Part shown: one piece after another, positions 1-8,824 of the stretch
Layout: each line of letters begins with the position of its first letter
Position numbering within the stretch: the first letter of the stretch is position 1
NCBI RefSeq assembly: GCF_001514205.1
Contig: NZ_KQ948774.1
Location: forward strand, 124,001-188,000
Length of the DNA: 64,000 nt
Direction of reading: 5' to 3'
DNA from: Streptomyces griseoruber
Lineage (GTDB): Bacteria > Actinomycetota > Actinomycetes > Streptomycetales > Streptomycetaceae
The notes under the pieces: model-generated
Seen by the model: only the letters and a program-made list of their open reading frames with translations
Databases searched by the model: none
Told to the model about the DNA's origin: nothing
Made by a program: the position numbers and the translations under genes

Positions 1-2947
1 ACTGCTCCGCCTCGGCCCGCCGGCCCGCCACCGTCCCGTCGTCGCCCTCTCCCTCGCCCTCGTTCCCGGTCTCGTCGCCGTACGCCTCCGCATAGGCCCG
101 CAGCACCGCACGCGCGCGTGCCGCCGCCCGGGCCGGCCGCCCCAGGTCGGTCTCCAGCCAGCCCGCGGCCAGCTCGGCGCCGGTCCGCGCGTGCAGCGCG
201 TCGCCGTCCAGCGCGACGAACACCGCGACCGCCTCCGCCATCTGCGACAACGCCTCCTCCAGGGCGCCCCGGATCGAGTCGTCGTCGGCGTCCTCGGCGG
301 CCGAGCGGGCCAGCAGGTCCCCGAACTGGCGGTGGGTGTGCCCGAGTTCGGCGACCAGCCGCAGCCGCGCCTCCTCGTCGTCCTCCGTCACGGCGAGCGC
401 GTCCACGCACTCCTCCACCGCGCCGGCCATCAGCGCCCGCGCCCCCTCCGTCCCGTCCTCGGTCCGCAGCGCCAGCCACGCACGGGCGCGCAGCGAACGC
501 ACCAGCCCGTGCACATTGCCCAGAGCGCGCCACAGCTCACCCGCGCGCGCGTACGCCCGGTCCGCCTCCTCGTGCAGTCCCGCCTGGCCGAGGGACTCGG
601 CGGCCAGATGGGCGAGGGTCGCGTGATCGTGCTGCTCGGGCCAGTGCCGGGCGATCTCGGCGGCCTGGAGCCGGCGCTCGGCGGCGTCCCGGTGCTCGCC
701 CAGCTCGCTCAGGCAGTCGCCCAGCCACCACTGCGTCTGGACGACCGCCCCGTCGCCGTGCGTCTCCTCCCGCAGATCGGCCAGCGCCGACTCCAGCACC
801 TCCGCGGCCTCCGCCCAGCGGCCCAGCCGGACCAGATACCCGCCGAGCTGGTGCCGCGCCCACGCACCGAACGTCGGGCCCTCGCCCGCCTCGTCGGCCC
901 AGTGCGCCGCCTCCAGGGCGTGCTCGGCGGCCTCCGCCGCCTGCCCCCGCTCCCCGACGACCTCGGCGAGCTGAAGATGCAGCTGGGCCCGCCCGACCGG
1001 CTCCAGAACGGGCCCGCCGTGCTCCAGGGCCGCCCGCAGCGCCCGCTCCGCCTCCGCCATGTCGCCCAGATGGTGCGCGAGACCCGCCAGCCGGGCCTCG
1101 TACTCGCAGGCGAACCACGGCAGCCCCGCCCCGGTGAACTCCGCGGCGGCCCGTGCGAACAACTGCGCGCCCGCCTCGACGTCCCCGGAGTGGGTGGCGA
1201 GTTCCCCGAGCATCGCGTGCCCCTCGGCGAGCCGCGCGGTCAGCCGTACGTCGTCCCCGGTCCGGCCCTCGACCAGCGCGAGCAGCTCCCGTACGGCCGC
1301 CTCCGCCTCCCCCAGAACCGTCTCCGCCATCGGCCCGTCCGCCTCGTGGACCCGCCGCATCAGGATCCGCGCCCGCGCCATCAGCACCCCCGCCGCCTGC
1401 CGCACCTGGGTGCCGCCCTCGGCGTACAGCGCGAGCACGTCGTCGTACGGGCCGGCCACCGCCGCGAGCGCCTTGCCGACGTCCTCACCGGCGAGCGCAC
1501 GGACGTACGCCCCCCGCGCGCGTGCCGCCAGCGACTCCCCGGGGTCGTCCGCCTCCGCGTACAGCTCGGCGGCCCGCTCGAACGTTTCCGCACCCTGCGG
1601 GCCCAGCGCGATCGCCTCGTGCTCGGCGATCTCCGCACGGTCGCGCGCGTCCAGCGCGCCCCCCGCCGCGCCCTGCGCGCCCTCGGCCGCCCGCGCGACC
1701 GCCGCCCACGCCTCCACGGCCTGCGGCCGCAGCGTGTCCGACAGCCGCCGGGCCTCGGCGAGCAGGTCCGGCAGCTCGGACCCCGCCGGCTCCGCCGCCA
1801 CGGCCGGCACCGGCGCGCCCACCGCGGCCGGACGCACCGCACGCACCCCGAGCGGCAACCGCTCCACCAGCGGACGCTGCGCCATCCGCGCGCGGGCCCG
1901 GTCACTGACGTACTCCGTGCCGTTGCGCTCGTCGAACCGCGCCGCCAGCGCGAGGGCCTCCGCGCGCGCGTGGGCGGCCAGTTCCCCGGCCGTCCACTCC
2001 CGCCCGGCCGGACCGGGCACCCGCTGCCCGCCCAGACCGAGCCCCGACAGCCGCTCCGTCAGCAGCACCACGACACTCAGGAACTCCAGCTTGCTGCGCG
2101 GATGCCCGTCGTCCGTGAAGTACGCCGGCCGCTCCGCGAGCAGCTCCAGCCCCCGCGCCTCGTTCCCGGTCAGCGCACAGAACTCGACGTGGTCGGCGTA
2201 CGCGCCCCGCATGCTCTCCATCGGCCGCACCAGCCGGAAGCCCCGCAGATGGTGGGCGCGCGCCTCCTCCAGCCGCCCCAGCCGCAGCAGCGGCACCAGC
2301 GACGAGGCCAGGACCGTGTGCGGCTCGTGCGCACACGCGTACTCGCCCTCCAGGACCGGCGCCCACAGCCGCAGCGCCTCCTCGTCCCGGCCCCGCTCCG
2401 CCTGCCACCAGCCCTGGCCGTGCAGCTCGCACGCGTGGCAGTCCGCCATCGCGTCCCGGTCCGCGGCCAGCCAGGCGGCGAACGCCCGCTCCGCGCGCGG
2501 GACGTCCCCCACATGCGCGGCCACACTGAACTCGGCGCTGCGCACCGCACGCTCCGAGTGCCCGGCGAGCCGGTAGCGGTGCTCCATCTCGCCCAGCCAC
2601 TTCTCCACCGACGCCAACGGCACATGCGGCTGGTCGAGCATGCCGGCCGACATCCACTTGAAGACCCAGTGCAGGGAATGCGTCTCGTAGTCGTCGAAGT
2701 CCCCGGGCCGCTCGTCCCACAGGCGCAGCAGCCGCGCGAACGGGACGAACATCTTGTCCTTCTCGGAGCTGTAGTTGTAGACCTTCAGCTGGTGCCCGAG
2801 TGCCTCGATCACCGCCAGCGGGATGTTCAGCCTCTCGGCCTCGGCCAGCAACTGCTCCGCGCGCGCGTTGCGGGCCGGACCCTCCGGCCGCTCACCGTTC
2901 TCCGCCATCGCCCGGCGGAGCGCGTCGAAGTCCCTGATCTCACTCAT
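1..2947 (-). CDS. Large tetratricopeptide-repeat protein coupled to Hsp90 (partial; C-terminus outside window)
   Basis: About 982 codons are visible and the frame stays open to the window edge, so the C-terminus is missing. The protein begins MSEIRDFDALRRAMAENG and is almost entirely alpha-helical, with many degenerate TPR-like helix pairs rich in Ala, Glu, Leu and Arg (for example the stretches around LGDMAEAERALRAALEHG and LGRWAEAAEVLESALADL). I see no catalytic motif, signal peptide or membrane segment, so a cytoplasmic scaffold is likely. Its ATG (2945-2947) overlaps the TGA of the upstream Hsp90 gene (2944-2946), the classic ATGA coupling, so the two are probably made in fixed proportion. 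TPR proteins commonly act as protein-binding adaptors, and eukaryotic Hsp90 works with TPR co-chaperones. A co-chaperone role here is inference. No specific function is known to me. Confidence 0.85.
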   Translation of the reverse strand, partial: MSEIRDFDALRRAMAENGERPEGPARNARAEQLLAEAERLNIPLAVIEALGHQLKVYNYSSEKDKMFVPFARLLRLWDERPGDFDDYETHSLHWVFKWMSAGMLDQPHVPLASVEKWLGEMEHRYRLAGHSERAVRSAEFSVAAHVGDVPRAERAFAAWLAADRDAMADCHACELHGQGWWQAERGRDEEALRLWAPVLEGEYACAHEPHTVLASSLVPLLRLGRLEEARAHHLRGFRLVRPMESMRGAYADHVEFCALTGNEARGLELLAERPAYFTDDGHPRSKLEFLSVVVLLTERLSGLGLGGQRVPGPAGREWTAGELAAHARAEALALAARFDERNGTEYVSDRARARMAQRPLVERLPLGVRAVRPAAVGAPVPAVAAEPAGSELPDLLAEARRLSDTLRPQAVEAWAAVARAAEGAQGAAGGALDARDRAEIAEHEAIALGPQGAETFERAAELYAEADDPGESLAARARGAYVRALAGEDVGKALAAVAGPYDDVLALYAEGGTQVRQAAGVLMARARILMRRVHEADGPMAETVLGEAEAAVRELLALVEGRTGDDVRLTARLAEGHAMLGELATHSGDVEAGAQLFARAAAEFTGAGLPWFACEYEARLAGLAHHLGDMAEAERALRAALEHGGPVLEPVGRAQLHLQLAEVVGERGQAAEAAEHALEAAHWADEAGEGPTFGAWARHQLGGYLVRLGRWAEAAEVLESALADLREETHGDGAVVQTQWWLGDCLSELGEHRDAAERRLQAAEIARHWPEQHDHATLAHLAAESLGQAGLHEEADRAYARAGELWRALGNVHGLVRSLRARAWLALRTEDGTEGARALMAGAVEECVDALAVTEDDEEARLRLVAELGHTHRQFGDLLARSAAEDADDDSIRGALEEALSQMAEAVAVFVALDGDALHARTGAELAAGWLETDLGRPARAAARARAVLRAYAEAYGDETGNEGEGEGDDGTVAGRRAEAEQ

Positions 2948-4788
2948 CGGTGGTCGTCCTCCCCGTGTGCGGACTCCCCGTGCGTGGCCCATTCCAGAAG
3001 GCCGATGAACGCCCGGTTCAGCAAGGCCGAGTCCGCGGGCCTGAGCGGCCGCTGCGCCATCAGCAGCGCCTGCCCGTACAGGGACTCCGTGGCGGTGCCG
3101 ATCAGTTCCGCCTCCCGCAGCGAACTGATCCGCCGGATCAGCGGGTTGAGATGGTTCAGCACCAGACGCGCGCGCGGGGCGCCGCCGCGCAGCGAGCCCA
3201 GGATGCCCGCCCACAGGTCGTCGGCCTGCGCCTCGGCCTCCGCCCGCGCCTGCTCGTGCCGCGCCCCCCGGTCGTCCAGGTGCAGCGCGGGCACGGACAG
3301 CGGATGGAAGGCCCGCAGGACGACGTCACAGCCCAGCGGGTCCAGCTTCGCCCGCGCGGCCGCCAGGAACCCCGCCAGCGCCAGCTCCTCCGCCGGGTCC
3401 ACCGCGTCCAGATGCGCCGTCACGGTGTCCGCGTCCAGCTCGGCGACCACCGTCCCCGGCCGCACCGACGGCAGCGCCTCGACCAGCTCGCTGTCGTACG
3501 TGTAACCGCCGTTGACCACCCCGACGCCCTGCGCGGCCGCGATCGGCGCGACCTGCCGGTACTCCTCCACCGTCCGCGTGAAGTGCACCACCGGGTGCCG
3601 CTGCGCAAACTCCTCCAGCGACAGCTGCCCGTCGCTCGTCTCGAACGGCAGCCACGGCAGCATGGTCCGCAGCATCTCCGTGTCGTGCCGCGCCAGCGAC
3701 TTCACGCCCAGGTGGTGCACGGCCAGGAAGGCCGAGAGCCGCTCCGGATCACCCGCCGCGAGCCCCGTCAGCCACGACCGGATCCGCTCCCCGAGCGCCT
3801 CCCGTACGGCGGCCAGCGTCTCGTCCTCGTACAGCGCCTCGCGCGAGGCCGTCGGCCGCAGACTGTCCGTGTCCAGGACACAGCGCACGAAGAACGCCCA
3901 GTCGGGCAGCAGCTGTTCGGCCCGTTCGGTCAGCAGCATGCCCTTCAGGTGCACCCGGTGCGTGGCCCGCTGGGCGGGACTCACGGCCGCCGGCAGCACG
4001 TACGCCACCCCGCGGATCCCCGCCAGCGGCACGTCCAGCTCGATCGTGTCCAACGGCGTGAACCCGAACAACCGGTGGCAGTGCCGGGCCAGCGCCACCC
4101 GCCGGTTCGCGGGGGAGGGGTACGGCCGGTCCCAGGGCGCCGGCAGATCGGTGACCGCCTCCTCGCCCACCCGGACGTCGTAGGGCAGCAGCGAGCCGAA
4201 GTCCCGCGCCAGTTTCAGCACGCGCTCCTCGGTGAGCCACTCCCCGGCCCCGGCGCGCGCCACCAGGTGCACGGTGGTGCCCGGCTCGGGCCGCTCGTCG
4301 TGCGGCAGGGTCCGCACGGTGTACGAACCGTCGTCGCGCGCCGTCCACTCCACCGGCGGCGCGGCGGGCGTACGGGCACTGCGGCTGACCACCCGGATCC
4401 GCTCGGCGACCACGAAACAGGCCAGCAGTCCGATGCCGAACTGCCCGAGGAAGTCGGACCGCGCCTCCTGGAGGCCCTCCGCCCGCTTGGAGCTGCGCCC
4501 GATGGTCGCCAGCAGGTCGTGCACGTCGGCCTCGGTGAGCCCGACGCCGGAGTCCTCCACCCGCAGGGTCCCGCCCGAGGCGTACAGCCTGACCCGCGCC
4601 GGGGCACCGGGCTCCTCGGCCCGCCGGGCGGTGATGGCGTCCACGGCGTTCTGCAGCAGTTCCCGCAGATAGACCTTGGGGCTGGAGTAGAGGTGATGGG
4701 ACAGCAGGTCCACCAGACCACGCAGGTCGACCTGGAACGTATGAGGTGACGGTGATGCCTGGGATGACTGTGAGGTCTGGGAGTCCAT
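2944..4788 (-). CDS. Hsp90-family (HtpG-like) molecular chaperone, divergent
   Basis: 614 residues. The N-terminal GHKL ATPase is clear: ELLQNAVDA (residues 43-51, catalytic Glu and Mg-binding Asn), EDSGVGLT (78-85, nucleotide-binding Asp79) and the lid motif GQFGIGLLACF (from 115). The middle domain carries the expected DSLRPTASREALYED segment, where the Arg contacts the ATP gamma-phosphate in known Hsp90s. The C-terminal third is poorly conserved and ends in an acidic His/Glu-rich tail with no MEEVD motif. I chose the ATG at 4786-4788 (MDSQTSQSS) because the open frame upstream is Pro/Arg-rich non-coding-like sequence. The ribosome binding site is weak, so a nearby start is possible. It is the first gene of a two-gene operon with the TPR protein and is divergent from recG. 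It is distinct from canonical HtpG. Confidence 0.88.
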   Translation of the reverse strand: MDSQTSQSSQASPSPHTFQVDLRGLVDLLSHHLYSSPKVYLRELLQNAVDAITARRAEEPGAPARVRLYASGGTLRVEDSGVGLTEADVHDLLATIGRSSKRAEGLQEARSDFLGQFGIGLLACFVVAERIRVVSRSARTPAAPPVEWTARDDGSYTVRTLPHDERPEPGTTVHLVARAGAGEWLTEERVLKLARDFGSLLPYDVRVGEEAVTDLPAPWDRPYPSPANRRVALARHCHRLFGFTPLDTIELDVPLAGIRGVAYVLPAAVSPAQRATHRVHLKGMLLTERAEQLLPDWAFFVRCVLDTDSLRPTASREALYEDETLAAVREALGERIRSWLTGLAAGDPERLSAFLAVHHLGVKSLARHDTEMLRTMLPWLPFETSDGQLSLEEFAQRHPVVHFTRTVEEYRQVAPIAAAQGVGVVNGGYTYDSELVEALPSVRPGTVVAELDADTVTAHLDAVDPAEELALAGFLAAARAKLDPLGCDVVLRAFHPLSVPALHLDDRGARHEQARAEAEAQADDLWAGILGSLRGGAPRARLVLNHLNPLIRRISSLREAELIGTATESLYGQALLMAQRPLRPADSALLNRAFIGLLEWATHGESAHGEDDHR

Positions 4789-4955
4789 CGCTGCAGCGCC
4801 GCGAAGTGGGGACGAGCACGGCGCGGGGTCGGGCGGTCCCGGTGGGGCGGTGACCGCGGATGATGGCCGGAGGCGCGTCATCCTAGAGCCCGAACGAGCC
4901 GTCTGACCAGGTGTTTCAGGACACGTATCGAGCAATGTCGGTGGCGTGGTGTGCA

Positions 4956-7900
4956 ATGGATCTCGTGCCCGCACTCGAAGAACCACTGAAAAAGGTGCTC
5001 GGCCCACCGACCGCGAAGGTGATGGCCGAACACCTAGGCCTGCACACCGTCGGCGACCTCCTGCACCACTATCCCCGCAGATACGAGGAGCGCGGCCAGC
5101 TCACCCACCTGGCCGACCTCCCCATGGACGAGCACGTCACGGTGGTCGCCATGGTCGCCGACGCCCGGCTGCTCTCCTTCGCCTCCGCCAAGGCACCCCG
5201 CGGCAAGGGGCAGCGGCTGGAAGTCACCATCACCGACGGCAGTGGCCGAGTCCAGCTGGTCTTCTTCGGCAACGGCGTCCACAAACCCCACAAGGACCTC
5301 CTGCCCGGCACCCGCGCGATGTTCGCCGGCAAGGTCTCCGTCTTCAACCGCCGCCTCCAACTGGCACATCCGGCGTACGAATTGCTGCGCGGAGAAGGCG
5401 ACGAGACGGTGGAGACCTGGGCGGGCGCCCTGATCCCGCTCTACCCGGCGACGGCCAAACTGGAGTCCTGGAAGATCGGCAAGGCGATCCAGACCGTCCT
5501 GCCCAGCGCCCAGGAGGCCGTCGACCCCCTCCCGACCGGCCTGCGCGAGGGCCGCGGCCTGCTCACCCTCCCCGAGGCCCTCCTCAAGATCCACCGCCCC
5601 CACACCAAGGCCGACATCGCCGACGCCCGGGCCCGCCTCAAGTGGGACGAGGCCTTCGTCCTCCAGGTCGCCCTGGCCCGCCGCCGCCACGCCGACGCCC
5701 AACTCCCCGCCGTCCCCCGCCGGCCGTCCCCCGACGGCCTCCTCACCGCCTTCGACGACCGCCTCCCCTTCACCCTCACGGAGGGCCAGCGGAAGGTCTC
5801 CAAGGAGATCTTCGACGACCTCGCCACCGCCCACCCGATGCACCGCCTCCTCCAGGGCGAGGTCGGTTCGGGCAAGGCCCAGCCCCTCGACTCGCTGGTG
5901 CTCACACCCAGCGGGTTCCGTCGCATGGGGGACATGGAGGTGGGCGATGAAGTCGTCGTGCCGGACGGAGAGATCGCGCTCGTCGACGGCGTCTTCCCAC
6001 AGGGAGAACGTGAGGTCTGGCGCCTGGTCCTTTCCGACGGAAGCTCCGTCGAATGCGACGACGAGCATCTCTGGATCGTCGGAACGAGTCGCGGCTGGCA
6101 CCGTGGCCGGCCCCCCAGAGTCATGACGACCCGGGAGATTCGTCTCGACACGTTCAAGGCCAACGGATCGTCGAAGTGGTACCTGCCGGTAGCCACGCCG
6201 GTCGATCTGGGAGGCGATGCCGACCTGCCTCTTGATCCCTACCTGCTCGGCCTCCTGCTCGGCGACGGCTCATTCCGCCACGGCCTGCGCCTGTCGACCG
6301 TGGACGAGGAGATCCGTGATGCTGCGGCAACAGCGGTGACCCCCGCAGGCACCCGCAACCCTCTGATCCGGACATTGCGCGATCTGGGGCTGTGGGGTGT
6401 GACGTCGCACGGAAAATTCGTCCCGGACGAGTTCAAGAACACCTCGGCCAAGAACCGGCTTGCCCTGCTGCAAGGACTACTGGACACCGGCGGAACCGTA
6501 CAAGCGGACGGCTCGAGCATTTCGCTTTGTTCAGACTCGCTCAGGCTCGCGGAGGATGTCGCCTGGCTTGTGCGCTCACTGGGAGGGCGGGCCCGAATTC
6601 TTCCCGAGAAAGCAGCCTTCGACGTCTCGGTGGCGCTACCCGACGCGTACGTCCCCTTCAGGCTCACCCGTAAGGCGGAACGCGTACGGCCACGACCGAA
6701 GCACCACACCTTCCGGCGCGGAATCCGAGCCGTCGAACACGTGGGACGCAAACCGGTCCAATGCATCAGCGTCGCCCACCCGAGCCATGCCTACGTCACC
6801 GACAACTTCACGGTGACCCACAACACGATGGTGGCCCTGCGCGCCATGCTCGCCGTCGTCGACGCCGGGGGACAGGCCGCCATGCTGGCGCCCACCGAGG
6901 TGCTCGCCCAGCAGCACCACCGCTCGATCGTGGAGATGATGGGCGAGCTGGCCGAGGGCGGCATGCTGGGCGGTGCCGAGCAGGCGACCAAGGTGGTGCT
7001 GCTGACCGGCTCCATGGGCGCCGCCGGCCGTCGCCAGGCCCTGCTCGACCTCGTCACCGGCGAGGCCGGCATCGTCATCGGCACCCATGCGCTGATCGAG
7101 GACAAGGTCCAGTTCCACGACCTGGGCCTGGTGGTCGTCGACGAACAGCACCGCTTCGGCGTCGAGCAGCGCGACGCCCTGCGCGGCAAGGGCAAGCAGC
7201 CCCCGCACCTGCTCGTCATGACGGCCACCCCCATCCCGCGCACGGTCGCGATGACCGTCTTCGGCGACCTGGAGACCTCCGTCCTCGACCAGCTCCCGGC
7301 CGGCCGCTCACCCATCGCCAGCCATGTGGTCCCCGCCGCCGACAAGCCCCACTTCCTGGCCCGCGCCTGGGAACGGGTCCGCGAGGAGGTGCAGAACGGC
7401 CACCAGGCGTACGTCGTCTGCCCCCGCATCGGAGACGAGGAGGAGGACCCGAAGAAGGCCGGGAAGTCCGCGGCGGACGAGGCCGAGAAGCGCCCCCCGC
7501 TGGCCGTCCTGGACGTGGCCGACCACCTCTCCAAGGGCCCTCTGCACGGCCTCCGGGTCGAGGTCCTCCACGGCCGTATGCCCCCCGACGACAAGGACGC
7601 GGTCATGCGCCGCTTCGCCGCCGGGGACACCCATGTCCTGGTCGCCACGACCGTCATCGAGGTCGGCGTCAACGTCCCGAACGCCACCGCCATGGTGATC
7701 ATGGACGCCGACCGTTTCGGCGTCTCCCAGCTCCACCAGCTCCGCGGCCGCGTCGGCCGGGGCTCCGCCGCCGGTCTCTGCCTCCTGGTCACCGAGATGC
7801 CCGAGGCCAGCGCCGCCCGCCAGCGTCTGAACGCCGTCGCCTCCACCCTCGACGGCTTCGAACTCTCCCGACTCGACCTCGAACAGCGCCGCGAGGGCGA

Positions 7901-8105
7901 TGTCCTCGGCCAGGCCCAGTCCGGCGCCCGCACCTCCCTGCGGGTCCTCGCCGTGATCGAGGACGAGGAGGTCATCGCGGAGGCGAGGGAGGAGGCGGTC
8001 GCCGTGGTCACCGCCGACCCCGAACTGACGGGACTTCCCGGCCTGCGCACCGCCCTGGACGCCCTGCTGGACGAGGAGAGGGAGCAGTACCTGGACAAGG
8101 GCTGA
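4956..8105 (+). CDS. recG: ATP-dependent DNA helicase RecG, interrupted by an in-frame intein
   Basis: The precursor is 1049 residues, of which 316 are an intein, leaving a 733-residue extein of normal RecG length. RecG remodels stalled replication forks and Holliday junctions. The extein shows the N-terminal wedge/OB region (YEERGQLTHLADL, then VTITDGSGRVQLVFF), Walker A GEVGSGK/T split exactly between Lys307 and Thr624, the DExH box VVDEQHRFG, ATPIPRTVAMT, and the C-terminal helicase motif HQLRGRVGRG. The ATG at 4956 (MDLVPALEEPLKK) fits remembered Streptomyces RecG starts; another in-frame ATG lies at 4935. The ribosome binding site is poor, so a short-leader transcript is possible. It is divergent from the Hsp90 operon and followed by rsmD. 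Because the insertion destroys the P-loop, helicase activity should require protein splicing. Confidence 0.95.
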   Translation: MDLVPALEEPLKKVLGPPTAKVMAEHLGLHTVGDLLHHYPRRYEERGQLTHLADLPMDEHVTVVAMVADARLLSFASAKAPRGKGQRLEVTITDGSGRVQLVFFGNGVHKPHKDLLPGTRAMFAGKVSVFNRRLQLAHPAYELLRGEGDETVETWAGALIPLYPATAKLESWKIGKAIQTVLPSAQEAVDPLPTGLREGRGLLTLPEALLKIHRPHTKADIADARARLKWDEAFVLQVALARRRHADAQLPAVPRRPSPDGLLTAFDDRLPFTLTEGQRKVSKEIFDDLATAHPMHRLLQGEVGSGKAQPLDSLVLTPSGFRRMGDMEVGDEVVVPDGEIALVDGVFPQGEREVWRLVLSDGSSVECDDEHLWIVGTSRGWHRGRPPRVMTTREIRLDTFKANGSSKWYLPVATPVDLGGDADLPLDPYLLGLLLGDGSFRHGLRLSTVDEEIRDAAATAVTPAGTRNPLIRTLRDLGLWGVTSHGKFVPDEFKNTSAKNRLALLQGLLDTGGTVQADGSSISLCSDSLRLAEDVAWLVRSLGGRARILPEKAAFDVSVALPDAYVPFRLTRKAERVRPRPKHHTFRRGIRAVEHVGRKPVQCISVAHPSHAYVTDNFTVTHNTMVALRAMLAVVDAGGQAAMLAPTEVLAQQHHRSIVEMMGELAEGGMLGGAEQATKVVLLTGSMGAAGRRQALLDLVTGEAGIVIGTHALIEDKVQFHDLGLVVVDEQHRFGVEQRDALRGKGKQPPHLLVMTATPIPRTVAMTVFGDLETSVLDQLPAGRSPIASHVVPAADKPHFLARAWERVREEVQNGHQAYVVCPRIGDEEEDPKKAGKSAADEAEKRPPLAVLDVADHLSKGPLHGLRVEVLHGRMPPDDKDAVMRRFAAGDTHVLVATTVIEVGVNVPNATAMVIMDADRFGVSQLHQLRGRVGRGSAAGLCLLVTEMPEASAARQRLNAVASTLDGFELSRLDLEQRREGDVLGQAQSGARTSLRVLAVIEDEEVIAEAREEAVAVVTADPELTGLPGLRTALDALLDEEREQYLDKG
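5877..6824 (+). other. Intein (class 3-like) within RecG, with degenerate LAGLIDADG endonuclease domain
   Basis: 316 residues, from Ala1 (GCC, 5877-5879) to Asn316 (AAC, 6822-6824), followed by extein Thr. Block A is AQPLDSLVLTPSGFRRMGD. Block B is DGSSVECDDEHLWIV with His64 and Trp66. The endonuclease block C is YLLGLLLGDGS (catalytic Asp130 present) and block E is LLQGLLDTGGTV (the Asp expected at position 205 is Gly). Block F is VQCISVAHPSHAYV with Cys296, and block G is FTVTHN. A non-nucleophilic first residue, Trp at B:12, Cys at F:4 and Thr at +1 is the WCT signature of class 3 inteins, which splice through a block F Cys branched intermediate. Codon use is less GC-biased than the flanks (runs such as att-tcg-ctt-tgt-tca), consistent with acquisition by transfer. 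Confidence 0.93.
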
Positions 8106-8117
8106 GGTGCTGCCCAC

Positions 8118-8176
8118 CCGGGGGCGCGGGGCTGCATACGATATGCGGCTACCGCCGCGCGGGCGCGACCAGCCAC
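8118..8176. repeat. Streptomyces-type short interspersed repeat with internal hairpins
   Basis: Between recG and rsmD lies GGGGGCGCGGGG, then two small palindromes (GCATACGATATGC and GCGGCTACCGCCGC), then GCGCGACCAGCCAC. The same outer blocks, without the internal hairpins, recur inside smc at 18502-18540. I recognise this block order from memory as a frequent dispersed intergenic sequence in Streptomyces genomes. It may act as a 3' stability or termination element for recG; that is inference. Confidence 0.6.
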
Positions 8177-8213
8177 ACTGAACCGAAAAGCCGCCCACGA
8201 CCAAGGACCGAAG

Positions 8214-8798
8214 ATGACCCGCGTGATCGCCGGCGCAGCCGGCGGACGTCGCCTTGCAGTACCGCCAGGCACCGGAACCCGTCCCACCTCCGACCGCGCA
8301 CGCGAAGGCCTCTTCTCCACCTGGCAGTCCCTCCTCGGCGGCCCCCTCGACGGCGAACGGGTTCTCGACCTCTACGCCGGATCAGGGGCCGTGGGCCTGG
8401 AGGCCCTCTCCCGGGGCGCGAGCCACACCCTCCTCGTCGAGGCCGACGCCCGAGCGGCCCGGGTCATCCGCGAGAACGTGAGAAACCTCGCCCTGCCCGG
8501 CGCCGAGGTCCGCGCGGGCAAGGCCCAGCAGGTCATCCAGACGGCGCCGGCGGCTCCGTACGACCTCGTCTTCCTGGACCCGCCCTACGCCGTCACGGAC
8601 GACGATCTTCGCGAGATTCTCCTCACACTCCGCTCTGAGGGCTGGCTCGCGCCCGAGGCGCTCGTCACCGTGGAGCGCAGCACCAGAGGCGGTGAGTTCG
8701 GCTGGCCGGACGGTTTCGAAGCGCTCCGGGCCCGTCGTTACGGCGAGGGAACGTTTTGGTACGGTCGCGCCGCCTCTACGTGCGAAGACGCACGATGA
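8214..8798 (+). CDS. rsmD: 16S rRNA (guanine966-N2)-methyltransferase RsmD
   Basis: 194 residues, starting MTRVIAGAAGGRRLAVPPG, a typical RsmD N-terminus. It methylates the exocyclic amine of G966 in the small ribosomal subunit using SAM. The SAM-binding motif I is VLDLYAGSGAVGLEALSRGA and the catalytic motif IV is DLVFLDPPY, both diagnostic for this N2-guanine methyltransferase group. A purine-rich sequence (aaggaccgaag) just before the ATG serves as ribosome binding site. It is followed closely by coaD, the usual rsmD-coaD pairing in actinobacteria. Confidence 0.95.
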   Translation: MTRVIAGAAGGRRLAVPPGTGTRPTSDRAREGLFSTWQSLLGGPLDGERVLDLYAGSGAVGLEALSRGASHTLLVEADARAARVIRENVRNLALPGAEVRAGKAQQVIQTAPAAPYDLVFLDPPYAVTDDDLREILLTLRSEGWLAPEALVTVERSTRGGEFGWPDGFEALRARRYGEGTFWYGRAASTCEDAR

Positions 8799-8824
8799 CC
8801 GGACCGGAGAGCGAGGGATCACAA

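Noticed and set aside
191-3505. Very long plus-strand open frame of 1104 codons
   Set aside because: It is the antisense shadow of the TPR and Hsp90 genes; its translation is Arg/Pro/Gln-rich with no family features.
5877-6824. recG as a pseudogene or a fused foreign gene
   Set aside because: The reading frame is continuous, both helicase halves are intact, and the insert has paired intein splice-junction motifs at an exact P-loop boundary.
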